A stretch of DNA of 64,000 bases from Gordionus sp. m RMFG-2023 (lineage: Eukaryota; Nematomorpha; Gordioida; Chordodea; Parachordodidae). The stretch spans positions 8,217,743-8,281,742 of the forward strand of contig NC_088778.1 of the NCBI RefSeq assembly GCF_954871325.1. Reading direction: 5' to 3'. The position numbers and the translations under genes were made by a program. This document shows, piece by piece, positions 1 through 13,900 of this stretch. How positions within the stretch are numbered: the first letter of the stretch is position 1; the number at the start of each line of letters is the position of its first letter. The notes beneath the pieces are model-generated. The model searched no databases, was not told the DNA's origin, and was given only the letters and a program-made list of their open reading frames with translations.

Positions 1-1731
1 ACTGAAGATTTTTTTTAATTGTATCTGAAGTAATGAGTACGATCAAAAGTTAGATATTTTAGATTGGTTTTTAATTAAAATATAATCCTTTTTCATTAAT
101 AAACTGTTCAAGCATGTGATTATAAATGGACTAATAGAAATTTTAAAATCAGCTGTTGTGACGGCCATTTTCCTTATTTGGATTTAAAATTCATAACTTA
201 TATTATAATAATGATCATCATTTTTCTAATATAAAAAAATATTTGATTACTGCTGCATGACTTCTTTATTTCCCAATTACCAGTATAGATTAGAATCTCG
301 ATTAGATATTTATCAGTTTAATTCATAATTGTATTTTTCTTATTTCGGCAAAAGCTTTTAGGACATAATTGAAATATTACTTTTTTGACAGTCCTTTTCA
401 AATGGGAATGTGATTCAATCCACTTATAAAATTAGGATATTTATCTTTACTTTAATTGTTTAAAAATCATTTGATAATTTCCAATGTTATACCTAAATAA
501 TGGATATTTTAAAAAAAAATTTAACCTTCTTTTAATTTTTTTTATTCTTAATCTCTAATAACTCGCGGAAAGCGTTTTAAATTAGATACTCCTTCATTTG
601 CTAACTATGCGTACAAAAAAAAGAAATGGCAAATAAAAAGCTCTACTGATCTAAAAAAAATCATAGATCGAGCTTTTGATATTATTATCAAATCACATTT
701 TAACAAGAGTTACCAAGGAAAACTTTTAAAATATTTGATCGGGATCTAGTTAAATCTATTAACAAAAAGGGCTTAGAGGGATCAAAAATATCTCAAATGA
801 ATGTAATTCGATTCTATTCAAAAGAGGGCCAAGATACTTGTAATGGGAATTTTTATACCACACAATCCATAAATAAATTGCCCTAAATCATAATAAGCAT
901 GAAAAAGAAAACACCCATAACTGTCCTCACCACCCTGAATTTCAATGACGATTTGGGTCTACCCTCTCCTTCCTCCAATGGTATAAGCACTTGTAATAGA
1001 AGCGAATTTATAAATATATTTTTATGTAAAACTTTTTTATGTGGTTAAAATAATAAATTGCAGTGGGTAAAAAGTAAAAACTTAATTGAACAATTAAACA
1101 TTCGCATTTGGGTTTTGATTTATTGATGACCATCGCTGTTAATATGTATGAGACCTAGCCCAGTATTCACAGTTACCGTGAATTCTCGCTAAGTGTGAAT
1201 GCGAGGTAAGATCGGTGAAAGAACGCTTAGCTTATAAAACCTCTTCAGCCCGTCGAAAAACGGATTTAAAATAGGTAGGATCGGTTCTTTACTCATGGCG
1301 AATAAGTGAAAGGAAAGAAACTAATAGCTTATATAGTATTGAATACCTAAAAAAATATTTGATATGTTTATTGCTGTTCTGTTAAAAATTATTTTTTTTA
1401 ACATCATATTTTCATAATACTTTTCTATAAAGTGTAAATAATGGTTAGAAAAAATGTGAATCTTACATTCAAATGAGTGTTTATAAAAGCAAAACACAAT
1501 ATATGTTTAATAAAATGATTTTTAAAAAAAATTTTGTATCAAAATATATTTTATTATGTTATTTAAAAATTAATTTGTTTTATTTTTCATTGGGAAATAT
1601 TCATAATATAATATGCTTATAGCAAAATTTCTTTTTATAAAAACGTAGGAAGACTTTGGTGTTTTAATGCAGCGTTTCTTTGTATCTTTTTTTAAATGCT
1701 CTTTACATTCCTCGACGAATGTCTACAAATT
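1..1731. other. No gene recognised; sequence downstream of unc-5
   Basis: AT-rich sequence beyond the 3' end of the unc-5 gene. I see no coding pattern with recognisable homology on either strand. A slightly GC-richer patch lies near 1,140-1,290 and could be an old repeat, but I could not find matching ends for it. Confidence 0.5.
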
Positions 1732-1737
1732 TTTATT
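1732..1737 (-). promoter_or_regulatory. Poly(A) signal candidate of unc-5
   Basis: AATAAA on the minus strand, about 30 nt after the unc-5 stop codon. The hexamer is common by chance in DNA this AT-rich, so the position is the only real support. It would imply a very short 3' UTR. Confidence 0.4.
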
Positions 1738-1767
1738 CGAGTTTCATCTTTCTATTTCCCTTAAATT

Positions 1768-1996
1768 TCAAACCCACATCTTACCATTTTTGGCGGTAGA
1801 TAGAACGTAATTTTGAATAATTTCGACTAATTCCACTCTATTCATTTCCGTGAATATGGCGCGCAATTTGACGAGGGAATATTGAGAAGGATTCGAATTT
1901 TGTAAGATATTGTTATCGTAATTATTGTCAACAGATTCCCATAAGGTTAGAATGGTATCGGTGGGGCTTTGTTTAGTGGCGAAGTAATGAATGTAT
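1768..1996 (-). CDS. unc-5: unc-5 last exon: death domain, second half
   Basis: YIHYFATKQSPTDTILTLWE matches 'LNYFATKSSPTGVILDLWE', followed by SLVKLRAIFTEMNRVELVEI (family 'LSMLAAVLEEMGRHETVVSL'). The stop codon is TGA at 1,768-1,770. About 14 residues follow the last helix, as in the family. Confidence 0.94.
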
Positions 1997-4900
1997 CTGA
2001 GAGATGTAACAAACGAAAGATATATACTATTTTTTTAAATTTTAGTCAGAATAAATTTCACATAAAAATGATTATACCTATTATTATTAGTAAAAGTGAG
2101 GCTAGGAATAAAACAGAATTAAGGGAATATTTTAATAACATAGGGGAAAGTAAAAGAGTTCATGGCAATTAAAAATTTAATTTGAGAGCGCTTAAATGTC
2201 GGGGGGCTAGCAATGAGATTGAGGAAAGATGTATAAATATGCTTGCAGATATTATAATAATTAATAAATTGAAACAAACAAAAGTAACCTATCAAAATGT
2301 AATATCTTGGCCAAAAATCTCCAATCTCTCCCATCTTGTCGTGGTTTATCTATCAATTGACACAATTTACTTTTCAATGATTGTGGAATTCTTAAAAAAT
2401 GTTTATAAAAAAAATATTGATAAATTGATTTTTTGAATAACTTAAATATTAGCATAAAAAATATATTTAATTTAAGAAATAAAAAATAGCGAGAAGGGAA
2501 ATAAATTAGGAAACAGATGTCTGCAAAGTTCGACCCATTAAGATTTTTAGTACAAACTACCCCATTATTTAAATGATGTACCGACCCGAAAGGAGTTATA
2601 ATTATATTTGAATTTATCAATTTGCATTTTTTTGCCATAGAGAAATTCTCTTGGTTTATTAGTAAATGTCTTGATTTTTTAGCATAAGTTTTCAAAATTT
2701 GCATGTTAAGGAAGAAAAATGTCCGTTTATTGATGATACAATTGGAATGAACACGTGGTTTGATCATTTTAAAATATTTTTCAATTTCCTTGTTTAGGGT
2801 ATTAGTAAAGGATTAAAATTTTTTATCTGATGGTTAAAAGGAGACACAAAAATGTCCCAAATATGAAATTCGCCTGACTCCTTAAGGGATTGAAGACAAT
2901 CCATCTGGTCTCAAACTACCTACTGCTGACAAATCGGTAGATTCGAGAATGATCGGGATCTGAGAAAAATAGCCGTATTAATCAATTGTGTTTTTATATC
3001 TGCATTGTGCATTTGTAATTGGATATCATAATTAACTTGTTTAATTTTTTTGTGAATTTACCATTTTATTTATAGATTTAGTATTTTGGTTAGACAGCTC
3101 TTGGAATAATTTTAAAAAAAATAGCATATTGTAATTTATTTCCCATTAATCGAAATCAATATAATAGCTGAAAATTCAAAAAAATATATTTCAGCAATTT
3201 AATGCCTGGGTCGGCCCATTAAAATTTTAATGACAGACTTTCGAGGACTGGAATTTTTAAAATTTTCGCCCGACCAGCCGGTTTTCGGATGAGTCGGGTT
3301 TTGAAGATCTTTAATAGGAAATATAAATGATATTAGTAAGAATTTTTGGAAGAATGGAAAGAAAGTGAAATAAAAATAACATTTACCTAAATATTTGATT
3401 ATCTACCGGAATGTAGACTGTGTTATTCAGATTTTGATTAGCACACTGATGAACTATCATAGCAGAAGGTTGATGAGATTTATAAATATCGGTCAAGTTG
3501 TGTTGAAGCTATTTAAAATAATTTTTATTGTGGATAAAAATATGTAGTCACACACGTTATAATGTAAATAAAAGTGAATTAATTGATATAGTAATTTTAA
3601 AATACTAAAGAAATTTAAATAGTGGTAATATATAAAAAAAATCAAAATGGAGAATTTTTTTTTTAACTTACATTTATCTGGGCAGAATTGTATTCTTTAT
3701 CAATGTTGTGTTCGCTAAGATGCCCGTTCGAATGAATTGGGCAGGTGCGTGATAAAGAATTTTGATTGGCTAAATCGTTGCTAATTTTAAATTGGCCAAC
3801 CAGAGCGAACGTCGCCAATTGCTCGGTAAGTAAATGCAAGTTGTGCTCGGTTTGATCAAAATGACAATACACGGGACTTTGTATGGTCTCTTGTCCAATG
3901 TTTAATACGTTCTTTTAAATAACGAATATTTTTATTATAAAAGCTCTTAAACTTTCCAGAGAAGTTCTTGTTTTGCCAGATATAGTGGGATCAAGACTTA
4001 AAAATCTTCTCTGAGCTCTTTTCTATCGAAGATTCGTATCTCCATCTGGGGAAATGATGAGATCATCACATCAAGAATCTTCGACAGAAAATGAGAACTA
4101 TATGGATAAATTTAAAAATGAACGTCTCTTCCCCTATAAAGAATCTGAGTCATTCATCGAAACAAGGCATATTTTCTCATATAATAAGCGGTTGATCCGA
4201 GAAAGTTGATTATATATTCCTCGTTAATACTTTCCTTTCCTTTCTTCCTTACTTTCCTCTTTCTTTATTACTTTCCTCTTTCTTTATTACTTTCTTTTTT
4301 TTCTTCCTTTCCTACTCTTTCTTCCTTCCTTCCTTTCTTTACAATTATTGAGCATTTGTACCTTCCATTTAAGAATATGTTTGATGTGTTTATTTCCGGT
4401 TGGATCCTCATCCAAGCGATGAATCAGTTCTCCCATCATGATCTTGTAATCCCAAATAGTCGTATCAGAGGGCGGCAACGATTTATAAGGGATCTTTAAT
4501 ACGGCAGGCTTTGTTAGAGCTATTTCAGATGGGCCTCCCATGTAAATCACAGGACTGAGCAGGGTTTGATTAGCTAAAATAAATTTAAAAATATATTATA
4601 TATAATGGAGGTCGCTTAATGGGTGGAGTTGTGTAGTAATAACTAGACAAGACCTTGAAATTTGGTAAATAAAATTTAATATAAAATTATATCTATTGAT
4701 TTAGGCCTTTTTTCTAATGACCAAAGAATTCTTTCAAATAAATATGCTCATATTAGAAAAATTAATATAATATATAGGTTCATTAAGGGAAAAAAAGTAT
4801 TAAATAGTACATTGTAGTTCGGGATCATGTTCACTTTTGCAAGTTGAGAGTATGATCGTTTGATCCGAACTTTGATTAATTGCTCCGGGAGGTATAAATA

Positions 4901-7900
4901 AGGAAATATCTGTTGAGTTAATATATAAATCATATATATTCAAAAAAAAAAATTAATTATACCAAAAAGAAGAGAAAAAAGTGACAAGAGGGGAATCATG
5001 GCAAATGATCACCAGGCTTCCTATTTGGAAGCATTTTTGCCCTTAAAATAATTAACGTGCACCATAGAAGGATAGCTTACGCTCTAAAGCTTAGTAATAA
5101 TAATTATTTTTATTTTTAAATAGGAATAATAATCACCTCTAATATCTTAAACTCAAGTGTTATAGGTTAATTATTTCCCTAAACTTATGTAAATTGAAAT
5201 CCTATGAATTTCAAAAAAAATAAATACTCTTAATATTTCTTTAACTGGAACCCAAAAAAACGTTTGTTTTATAGGTGACTAAGATTTACGCTAAAGATGT
5301 AATAACATACCAGTATTTTTTAAGTTAAGCATCCCACCGTATGATCCTACACTTGTGATACATATATTGTTAACGTCGCATACATCTGGAATTTTGTGGG
5401 GAGAATTATATTCAGCAATTTGAGCCATTTGATTATCATGTTCATACGTATTAACCTGTTTAAAATTTATATATATAACAAAACAATATGATTTAGTTGT
5501 TTTCCACAATTTATATTATCATAAAAAAGGGTTTATCTTTTTTTTATTAACTGACATCTCAAGGGTAACTTAGAAAGTCACACTTTGGAAATAATCCGAT
5601 TATACTATAACTACTATATGAGCTAGAGCTCTGCATCTGATCTGTATGTGCCGTTCCGGCTATACCCGAAATTAAAAAAATATAATTCAAACCCTCCAAA
5701 TATGTCCAACAGGACAAGTAGATGCTGGGCGCGAAGATAATATACTAAATAAATTGTCATTTACATGATTAGGTGATATATTGGTCGAGGCGTAGGCAAG
5801 GTCCTCTTCGTGATTCTCTGATTCGCAACCGTTACAACAACCTTTACATTTACTGTTGTCGTATTTTGAATTTTCTCCGCGATCATCCTTTTCGATTGTA
5901 ATATCCGCATTTAAATAACCGTGCTCTTTGGCCAGAGTTGCGCGGCAACACGTTTGTGCATTTCTAAACCTGACTTCATTCCCATCATCGATCACTATTG
6001 CTTTAGTGGCCATATTGCAAGGAATATTATCTACATTTTGATCCGAATCAAGGAAGTTAGGGTGACTGGGATTGGTTTGGCAGAAATGATTATTGCAATG
6101 CTTATCGAGATGGGTTCCCATCCTAGGAGATCTCTTAGGATTGTAAAATTCGCTACTGTGGCTAACGTTTCCACTATCGTTATCGTTTTCCGACTCTTTG
6201 CACCCTTTAAGAAAATTTTGTTGCTGCTTTTCGCAATTTTGGAGAGAATCTTTAATGTCGACCTTGATCACCTCAGCCGGCTCAGAATATATATTTATAT
6301 TATTGTTGTCGACTTTGTCCTTTTGGCTATAATAAGCCTCATTATTATTTTTTTCCCCATGTTGTTGAAGCCACTTCAAATCATCTGTTTCGGTAGTTAA
6401 AATATTTTTGAAAACCGTGGCCTGTCTGGCAAGCAAGAATTTTTCGAGCTTGAAGATCTGCTCTCTGGCGAATTTATCCGTAGTTCCATTCGAAATACCA
6501 AGGCTGCTCTTATCTGATTGGTTTGATTTGTAAGCCGAATCAGAATCTCGAAGTAAAATCGCTGTAGAAACGTTTTGGCCTTCTCTGGCGAATTTGGAAA
6601 GAGGAGTCTTGATAGCAGTGTTAGATGATTGTTCGGTATTTGCATCGTATTCGGCAAATTTTGAATGTTTATCTTTTGGGATGTAGTTGGAAAACTTTTT
6701 TAAATCTCCCTCTAAACCCAGGAGTAAATTAGATGCCCCATTCAGGTAGGGACTAAATGTATCTATAATGAGTTTTATTTTATAAATAAATGAGGTTTAA
6801 TAAATGGTATGGTAATTTAATTAGCTTATTAAACAATTCTTTCGATATATTTATTCATATTTTGTTCATTTTTTATAAATCAAAGAAAGCTGCAAGAATT
6901 TTTAGAAGAAAAATAATCATTCCCTTTATAATTAGATAGCTATTTTTTTTAAAAAAACACACATAATTAGCGTAGGAAAAAAATTGATCTTATAAAATAA
7001 TTATATCTAATAGCAGTAATTTATGGTTTTTAGCATAAGATTATTAATTAAAAGAGTTAAAAACATATGAATACTTATAGATATGGTAGGACAACAATTA
7101 GAAAGCAGGATTACTTTTGGTTCAAGCCAATATTTATAATAAAAGTTAAATGGACTAGTGGTGTTATACGGTTCCATTTTTAAAAAGGGCAACCCAATAT
7201 AGGGTTGTTAAAAAGCCCGATTCAAAACGATTTTAAAAATACCCGATAAATAATTTAGCCAAAATAATATTATGTAGGCCTGGGTATTTTGTTCATAGAT
7301 GGTAGAAAGATTCAGACTTCTATTCGCCAAATATTAAGGCTTACATAATATTATTTTGGGGTTTTTAACAACCCTAACCCAATATTTTAGCCTAGAAAAT
7401 ATTATGCGAGTTTAAAGATTGGCTCATAGATGACAGAAAGGATTGGGCATCTATTAACGAAATATTAAGCCTTGCCTAATAATTTTGGGCTAAAATATCG
7501 TTTTTAAAAATCGAGCCGTTTAACAACACTAAAATGGGCACACAAATTAAAATGGTAATGTTTAAGTCTATTTTTATATAAAATATACCTGACGTCCCAT
7601 AGTCATAATTGTATCTCCGGTTATTTTGTTTGGCTTGTCTTTTCTTCAGATAAACCGCCAAAAAAATAAGAGCGCATATTATAACGATTCCTAAAACGCT
7701 AGCTATGATCGAGTACAATGCAATATTTTTAGAAACCGTCCGTTGGGAAGATTGGGAATTATCGACACCTTTTTTTAAAAAAATTTATAATTCGCATATT
7801 CGTTAAATTAAAGCCATTATTGGTTGTGTTTTATTATTATTCTTTCTTTCCTAATTTCCTACTTACTTTCTTTCTTTCTTTCTTTAAAGAAGGTAATTTG

Positions 7901-10900
7901 ACTGATAAAGTATAAAAAATTTGTAGTAGTTACCTCTCGTGTTATACGTATCGTCAACCCCGATATAATTTTGGTTCAGCTTGGTATATCTCATAAAATC
8001 TTAATATTTTTTTTTTTAAACGATATTTTTTTTTTAAAAAATTATAACGCACGCACTCGCCGTTACGCATCTTAATTTGAGTTTAATATTTTAATCTTAT
8101 AGGAAAGAGAAGAGATTTATCACGTGACTTATCAAACATGGTGGATTATTATTCTCAACTCAAGCCTTAACAAAATTTTCCTATAATCTTATAGAGCTTA
8201 ATTAGATTCCCTTCTTTAACATAAAACATTGATCGATGCCAACAAAATAAGGAGTAAGATGGTGCCAGATAGATATTGGCATAAACAGATGATTTCGTTT
8301 TATTAACAAATCGAACATCGATCATTATAAAAGTATCATATCATTTATTTAAAATGTAATTTTACTTTAAACGATTCTTCAAATAACAGAATATCTCATT
8401 ATACTGACTTGTATTACATATTAAATCATAATATGTCTATATTATTAATTTAAAATTCGTTCACAACATTCCTTGAGGGAATAAAAATCTTTACCTAAAG
8501 AATTGGGGTTGTTGATACACAAGTCCTCCGAACAATTTGAAACTTGGGTTTCCGTTCCGAAGCAATTTTTGCCGCCGTTCATTGGCGAGGGGTTGGTGCA
8601 AGCCCTTCTCCGATACATTAAACACTCCTCGCTGCATACGGACCATAGGTTCCACTCGGACCAGCCACCGTTTACTAAAAAAAATTTAGTTTAAATAAAG
8701 TAAAATATATTTTTTTAAGCATCCTTTATACATATTTTTCCTAAATTATTAATTATTTTCTTTCAATAATCCTATTTTTTCAAAAAAATGATCTCGAAGT
8801 TAAAAAACTTTAAAAAAAAGGTTTTTCGAGGAGTTAATGTAAGAGTATTTCGCTCTCTACAAAACATGTGATCATCAATGAGAATATAAAATATCGTATA
8901 CTCACAATGTTTTATAAACCGCTTAATAAAATATCGGTATCTAACGAAACTAACCATATGGATATGATTTTTGGCCGGGAGCGATCAAGCTCATGATTTA
9001 AAAAAAAATGGATATTTTAAGGTTTTAAAACTATCATATTTAAAAAAAATATATATTATAAAAATTTTATGTCGTGCCAGAAAATAAAAGTAATTGTTTC
9101 AAAAACACGATTTTAATGAATAACACAATAAAAGACATATTTTAAAAGACAATATAAATTAATATTTATTTTTGTGGTAAAAGAAAAAGGCGCCAGACAG
9201 AGCCACTAGTAAAGTTAATTTTTTTTAAAAAAATCACAAAATAATGAATGATACAAGGAAGAATAGTAAGATGAAGTTTTGCCTTTCATTTTTTATATAA
9301 GATTTTAATTTAATGTTTTTTTAAAAAATTATGTAAACTTACAAACAAAAAAAAACAAGTCATTACTAATCAAAATTATCATTTGACGAGATGGGTGAGT
9401 TTATGTTGTTGTCACCCTTTCAAAAATATTATTCATGATTCAGGAGAGAGAGAAAATATATAATTGTCAACAACAAAAATAAGATGACATTTTGATAAAA
9501 ATGCTAAAAAAATGAAGTTTAATCTACTTTTGAAATAAATGTGAGATTCTTTATGCGGAAAATTTTAGGGTTAAGAGTTTTTTAGTCTAATATAACATAG
9601 AAAATATGGGAATACCTTTTCAAAAAAAACTGGTCAAGGTAAAAGTTATATCTTTTATTACTAGTACGCTCTATTATATTATTTTGAATGGCTTACTGGG
9701 ACAATATTCCTGACAATTTTCTCTCTGGGTCGAGTATCCCCCGCAATGTTTGCCATTATTGACCGGGGCAGGATCGGTACAAGTTCTGAAACGTTTTCGG
9801 TAACCCTTGGAACAACTATCCGAGCAAGAAGGCCATTCGCTCCATTGCGACCATCCTCCATTTACTAGAGGTTATCGTAAATAAGAAAATAATATGTATA
9901 TAGAAGTATAAAATAAGGGGTAAGATGATCCAGGTTAAAATGGCGAAAAGTTGAAAATTATTACTTATGATTCTATATATCCTATTTATTTTACAATTTT
10001 TGTTAAATTGGAGTATTATTTCTGTCCGATATATTATTTTAATCAAATTATCATTGTTTGAAAATATATTTTGCAATCGATAATAATCTATCTCAGGGAA
10101 ATTTTTTACAAATATAAGGCTAATTAAAGGGTTGGGAGATATGAGTTAGGGTTAAGATATCAAAAATGGACCATTTACATTATAAAAAGGTGTCAAATCT
10201 GACAGGTCATGTGATTAAAAATAGTTTCATTTAGCTGGGGAATAATCTTGGCAATCTGCTCGATTAATTTATTTTTATTATCAATTTGTACTTCATCAAT
10301 TTTCCTGTTTCTTAAGGAGAACTACTAATTATTTCTACACGTTTTAATTAACTTTAAATTTTTCTTATCTATTAATTTATTTTTTTTTGAATCTTGAATA
10401 AAAAAAAATCCTTTTTCAAGCTTGTAATTTGCCGGCCTTTTTTTTGCCTTTAATAAAGTTTCAAAAGAAAAGCCAAGGAATATTTCCATAAATATTAAAA
10501 CAAATAGTTTATTCCTTTTTTCAAAAGGATTTTATTATTTAAAATTAATTAAGATTAATATCTAAGTAATAGCAGTTATAAATTGTAAAAGAAAGTTAAT
10601 TACATTTTTTAGTTGCAAGTAAGAGTATTATTTTTTTTTAAATATGCCTGGTATGATTTTATAATTCTTATAATGTATGCATAATAAAAATATAACTTAT
10701 TAAAATTATCAATCAAGTCAGAAATTTAAAAAATTATATATTACTTTTTCTTTCCAATTTATTAAGATTTGATATTGAAGATAAAATTATTTTTAAAAAG
10801 CCATATTCAATTCAAATTAATTATATTTTATGGTATAATAATTATAAAAAAAAATGTAGATTTTATAATTAATTTATTCATAATTTTTATATTGGATAAA

Positions 10901-13900
10901 TTATGGGGGTATGGGTATGATGGTGGTAAGATATCAAAAGAAAGCAATTAGAATATAATTTGATATACATTTACATATTGCTTGTTATAAAAGAAAATAG
11001 TTAATTACAAAAAAATATACTTATATTATAAATTATAATACACATAGTACAAATGTAATATTATGCATATATTATACATAGTATAGTATTAATTAAAAGT
11101 TAGCAACTTACTTTCTATTCTACCGATCCATAATTAATAAAATTCAATTTTCAAAATTTGATTTTTTAAATAATATGGGGCCAGGTGGACTTGAATGATT
11201 TATCAATTTTTTTTAGTTAATAAAAATCGAATTGGGTGACCAAAGGAAAGGTAATCCATAAAAATTATTTATTGATTTTAATAAAAATTTGAAATTTTTT
11301 TATTTTTTAAATTTAACATAAATTAATTTTTCCATTATTTCCGATTTTTTTTTAAACGTGAAAAAAACATATAAATGAAATAAAACAAGAAAAAAAATAA
11401 AAAAATGACGAAAGAAAAACGTTTATAGTTTCGCCCGCTGTAATTTGACATTAAATGTATCCTAGGCAATATATCAAATGTGGGTCGTTTTGCTATTGTT
11501 TAAAAAAAACGAAGTAAAAGAATAGAGAATTCTTCTTCTATCTAGGTGGGAGGAAAGAAATTTATATTCATTTAATAAATTAAACATCTATTTGGATATG
11601 CCTTGTATTGATTGCATAATTAAAATATATCATGGTATTGATATTTCGCGATTTTATAGTTGCGTAAAAGTTTTTATAGTAATAAATTAGGGAGATGAGA
11701 GCGAACAGGATAAAAGTTTGACCTATAGCCGTTTTCACACCTTAAAACGTAGGTGATATAAGGTAATACAATGAAATTGATACATTATTATAATATTAAA
11801 ATGTATTTTTTATTTAATATAGTGTGGCACGCATATTTTATCAATTCATAATTGGTCCTCCACGAGGAAAGGCGAGGAAAAAAAAATTAATATATTTTAT
11901 TTAATGTATTTTAATGTCCTAGATTATATAAGTTTTGGATTAAACTAGATATATTTTGCGGAGGTAAAAATAGGTAGTAAAAAAATTAAAACAAATATAA
12001 AGATTAATTTCTTGAATCTATTGGCTATTTTATAATTTTGGATAATAAAGTATTACCCCCCCCCCCTCCCCCTGACCATTGTAAAGGTTCACAATCACAT
12101 AAGATTTTTTTTTAAAAATCTTGTTCTAAATAATTTTGGTAAAAAAGAACAATATTTAATATATTTAAAAAAATATATATAATATTGTCATAAAATGTCA
12201 TTATATTACAATTATCATGATACTTATAATTATTCACTAAATCTATCAAAAAAAAGACACGCATTACATAATCATAAATAACAATAAAATTAATATCTAT
12301 ATGTTGACTTTTCGTATCTTTTAGAGTTTTTTAAATAAAAAAATCTAAACCTTTCCCATGAATAGTGAATTTAGGTATGAGATAGTGATAATGATATTAG
12401 GTAATAAAGAGGATAATCATTTTCAAAGAGCTTTCATAATAATAATATAATCTATTTATTTACTTTATATGGGTTTCGAAACAAAAAAAAATTTTTGATC
12501 AAAGAAAAGTATATATATAATGAATGTACTGAGAGTATATTTAATATATCTTCTATTCTAATCGTAATACCATTCAATCCCGTTCTTTGTCATTTTTATC
12601 CCCCCCCCCACTCACCTTCTCTCTCATCTTATCATTTTTATGAAAATAACAGAATTATTTTTTAAAAAACCAACACTGCTAAGGTTTATAATAATCTCCT
12701 TTTGCCCGAGTCTCTGGCATTAATATAGATTACTCGGATATATTATGTTGCGAATAAAAATGATAAATTCGAATCCAGCAAGGTTCAACTCATTACAAAT
12801 GAAACGGGGCATATGAACCCTTAGGAAACCCGGACCCATTTCTAAGAACTTTGGGGAAAAAACTCCTTAAAACTTCTACGAGCCCGAACTAGAACTTACT
12901 TTTTAAAAGTTTCTAGAAAATTAATTATTTATTGTTATTTTGTTCAAAATTTTTGTACGATTTATTTTCAGATGTTCAGTATTTAAATTTTTTTTTCGTC
13001 GCTTTTGTAACAGATATGTTAACGCGAAATGTAGTAGTTTTAAATTGAACGAAGAAAAAAAAAATCAAAAATTTACCGTAAACGTTGAGGGAAGCTGGTT
13101 CCGTGGATCTTTGATTAGCCAAATTCTTGGCCACGCAGCTATAATTACCCCTATCCCTTAAGCTGGCCATGCTTATTAGCAAGCTTCCTTCGCTAGAGAG
13201 TATCAAGTTGGGGTCCCTTTCAACGTCTAAAGCTACGCCATCTTTGGTCCAGTAAACTATGGGCTTGGGTACCCCGTAGGGTGGCATGCATTGCAGTTCG
13301 ACTGTCGAATTCATCTCAACAGAAATAGAAACCGGTTGTTTTTCGAAGTATTTTTTGATACCTTAAAGTGTAAGATGAAAATGAAAAAAAAAATTGAAGA
13401 ACTAGATCTCAAGATTCTTTCGCACATCATTTTAATGTGACCCCTCTTCATTTGTCCTGTCCCCTCATAAAAAAAAAATTAAATTAAAGAGAAAAAAGAG
13501 CCGACGACTTTTTGACCTAAAAATAAATGGTAATCTTTGAATATATTTTTTATCTTCATGTATAATATCCTTTTTTATGGCATCATACCAATATCGTCTC
13601 ACCAACCAATCACAAAATATTTGAGCCCCTCATCGGGGTTATATCCCACTCGATCCGAGAAAAAAAAAGTTAAAAATTTTATCCGACAAATCCGAGTCGA
13701 GAATTTTCTTTTCAAAGATCCAAATACAATTTTTATAGAGAAATAGGCTCTAGTTCCGATTCAAATCTAATCGATTTTTTATGAACTAATTTCAAAATCG
13801 GAATAATTATTAAGAGCTTAAAGGATAATAAACAATTTTGCTCTGATCTTGAATAGTATGCGTGGTTCTTTATTAACGCAATGGGGTAAAAAAATCTGGG

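Noticed and set aside
2391-2767. Upstream extension of the minus-strand open frame ending in the death domain
   Set aside because: Intron read-through; the AG acceptor at 2,391-2,392 and the phase of the previous exon place the exon start at 2,390.
4206-4499. 97-codon plus-strand open frame
   Set aside because: Generated by the CTTT-rich intron tract and the antisense of a ZU5 exon.
5921-6400. 159-codon open frame on the plus strand
   Set aside because: Antisense to the unc-5 linker exon; hydrophobic nonsense, no homology.
9679-9861. 60-codon minus-strand open frame over the first TSP1 exon
   Set aside because: It is in a different frame from the real TSP1 coding sequence, which has the six cysteines and tryptophans.
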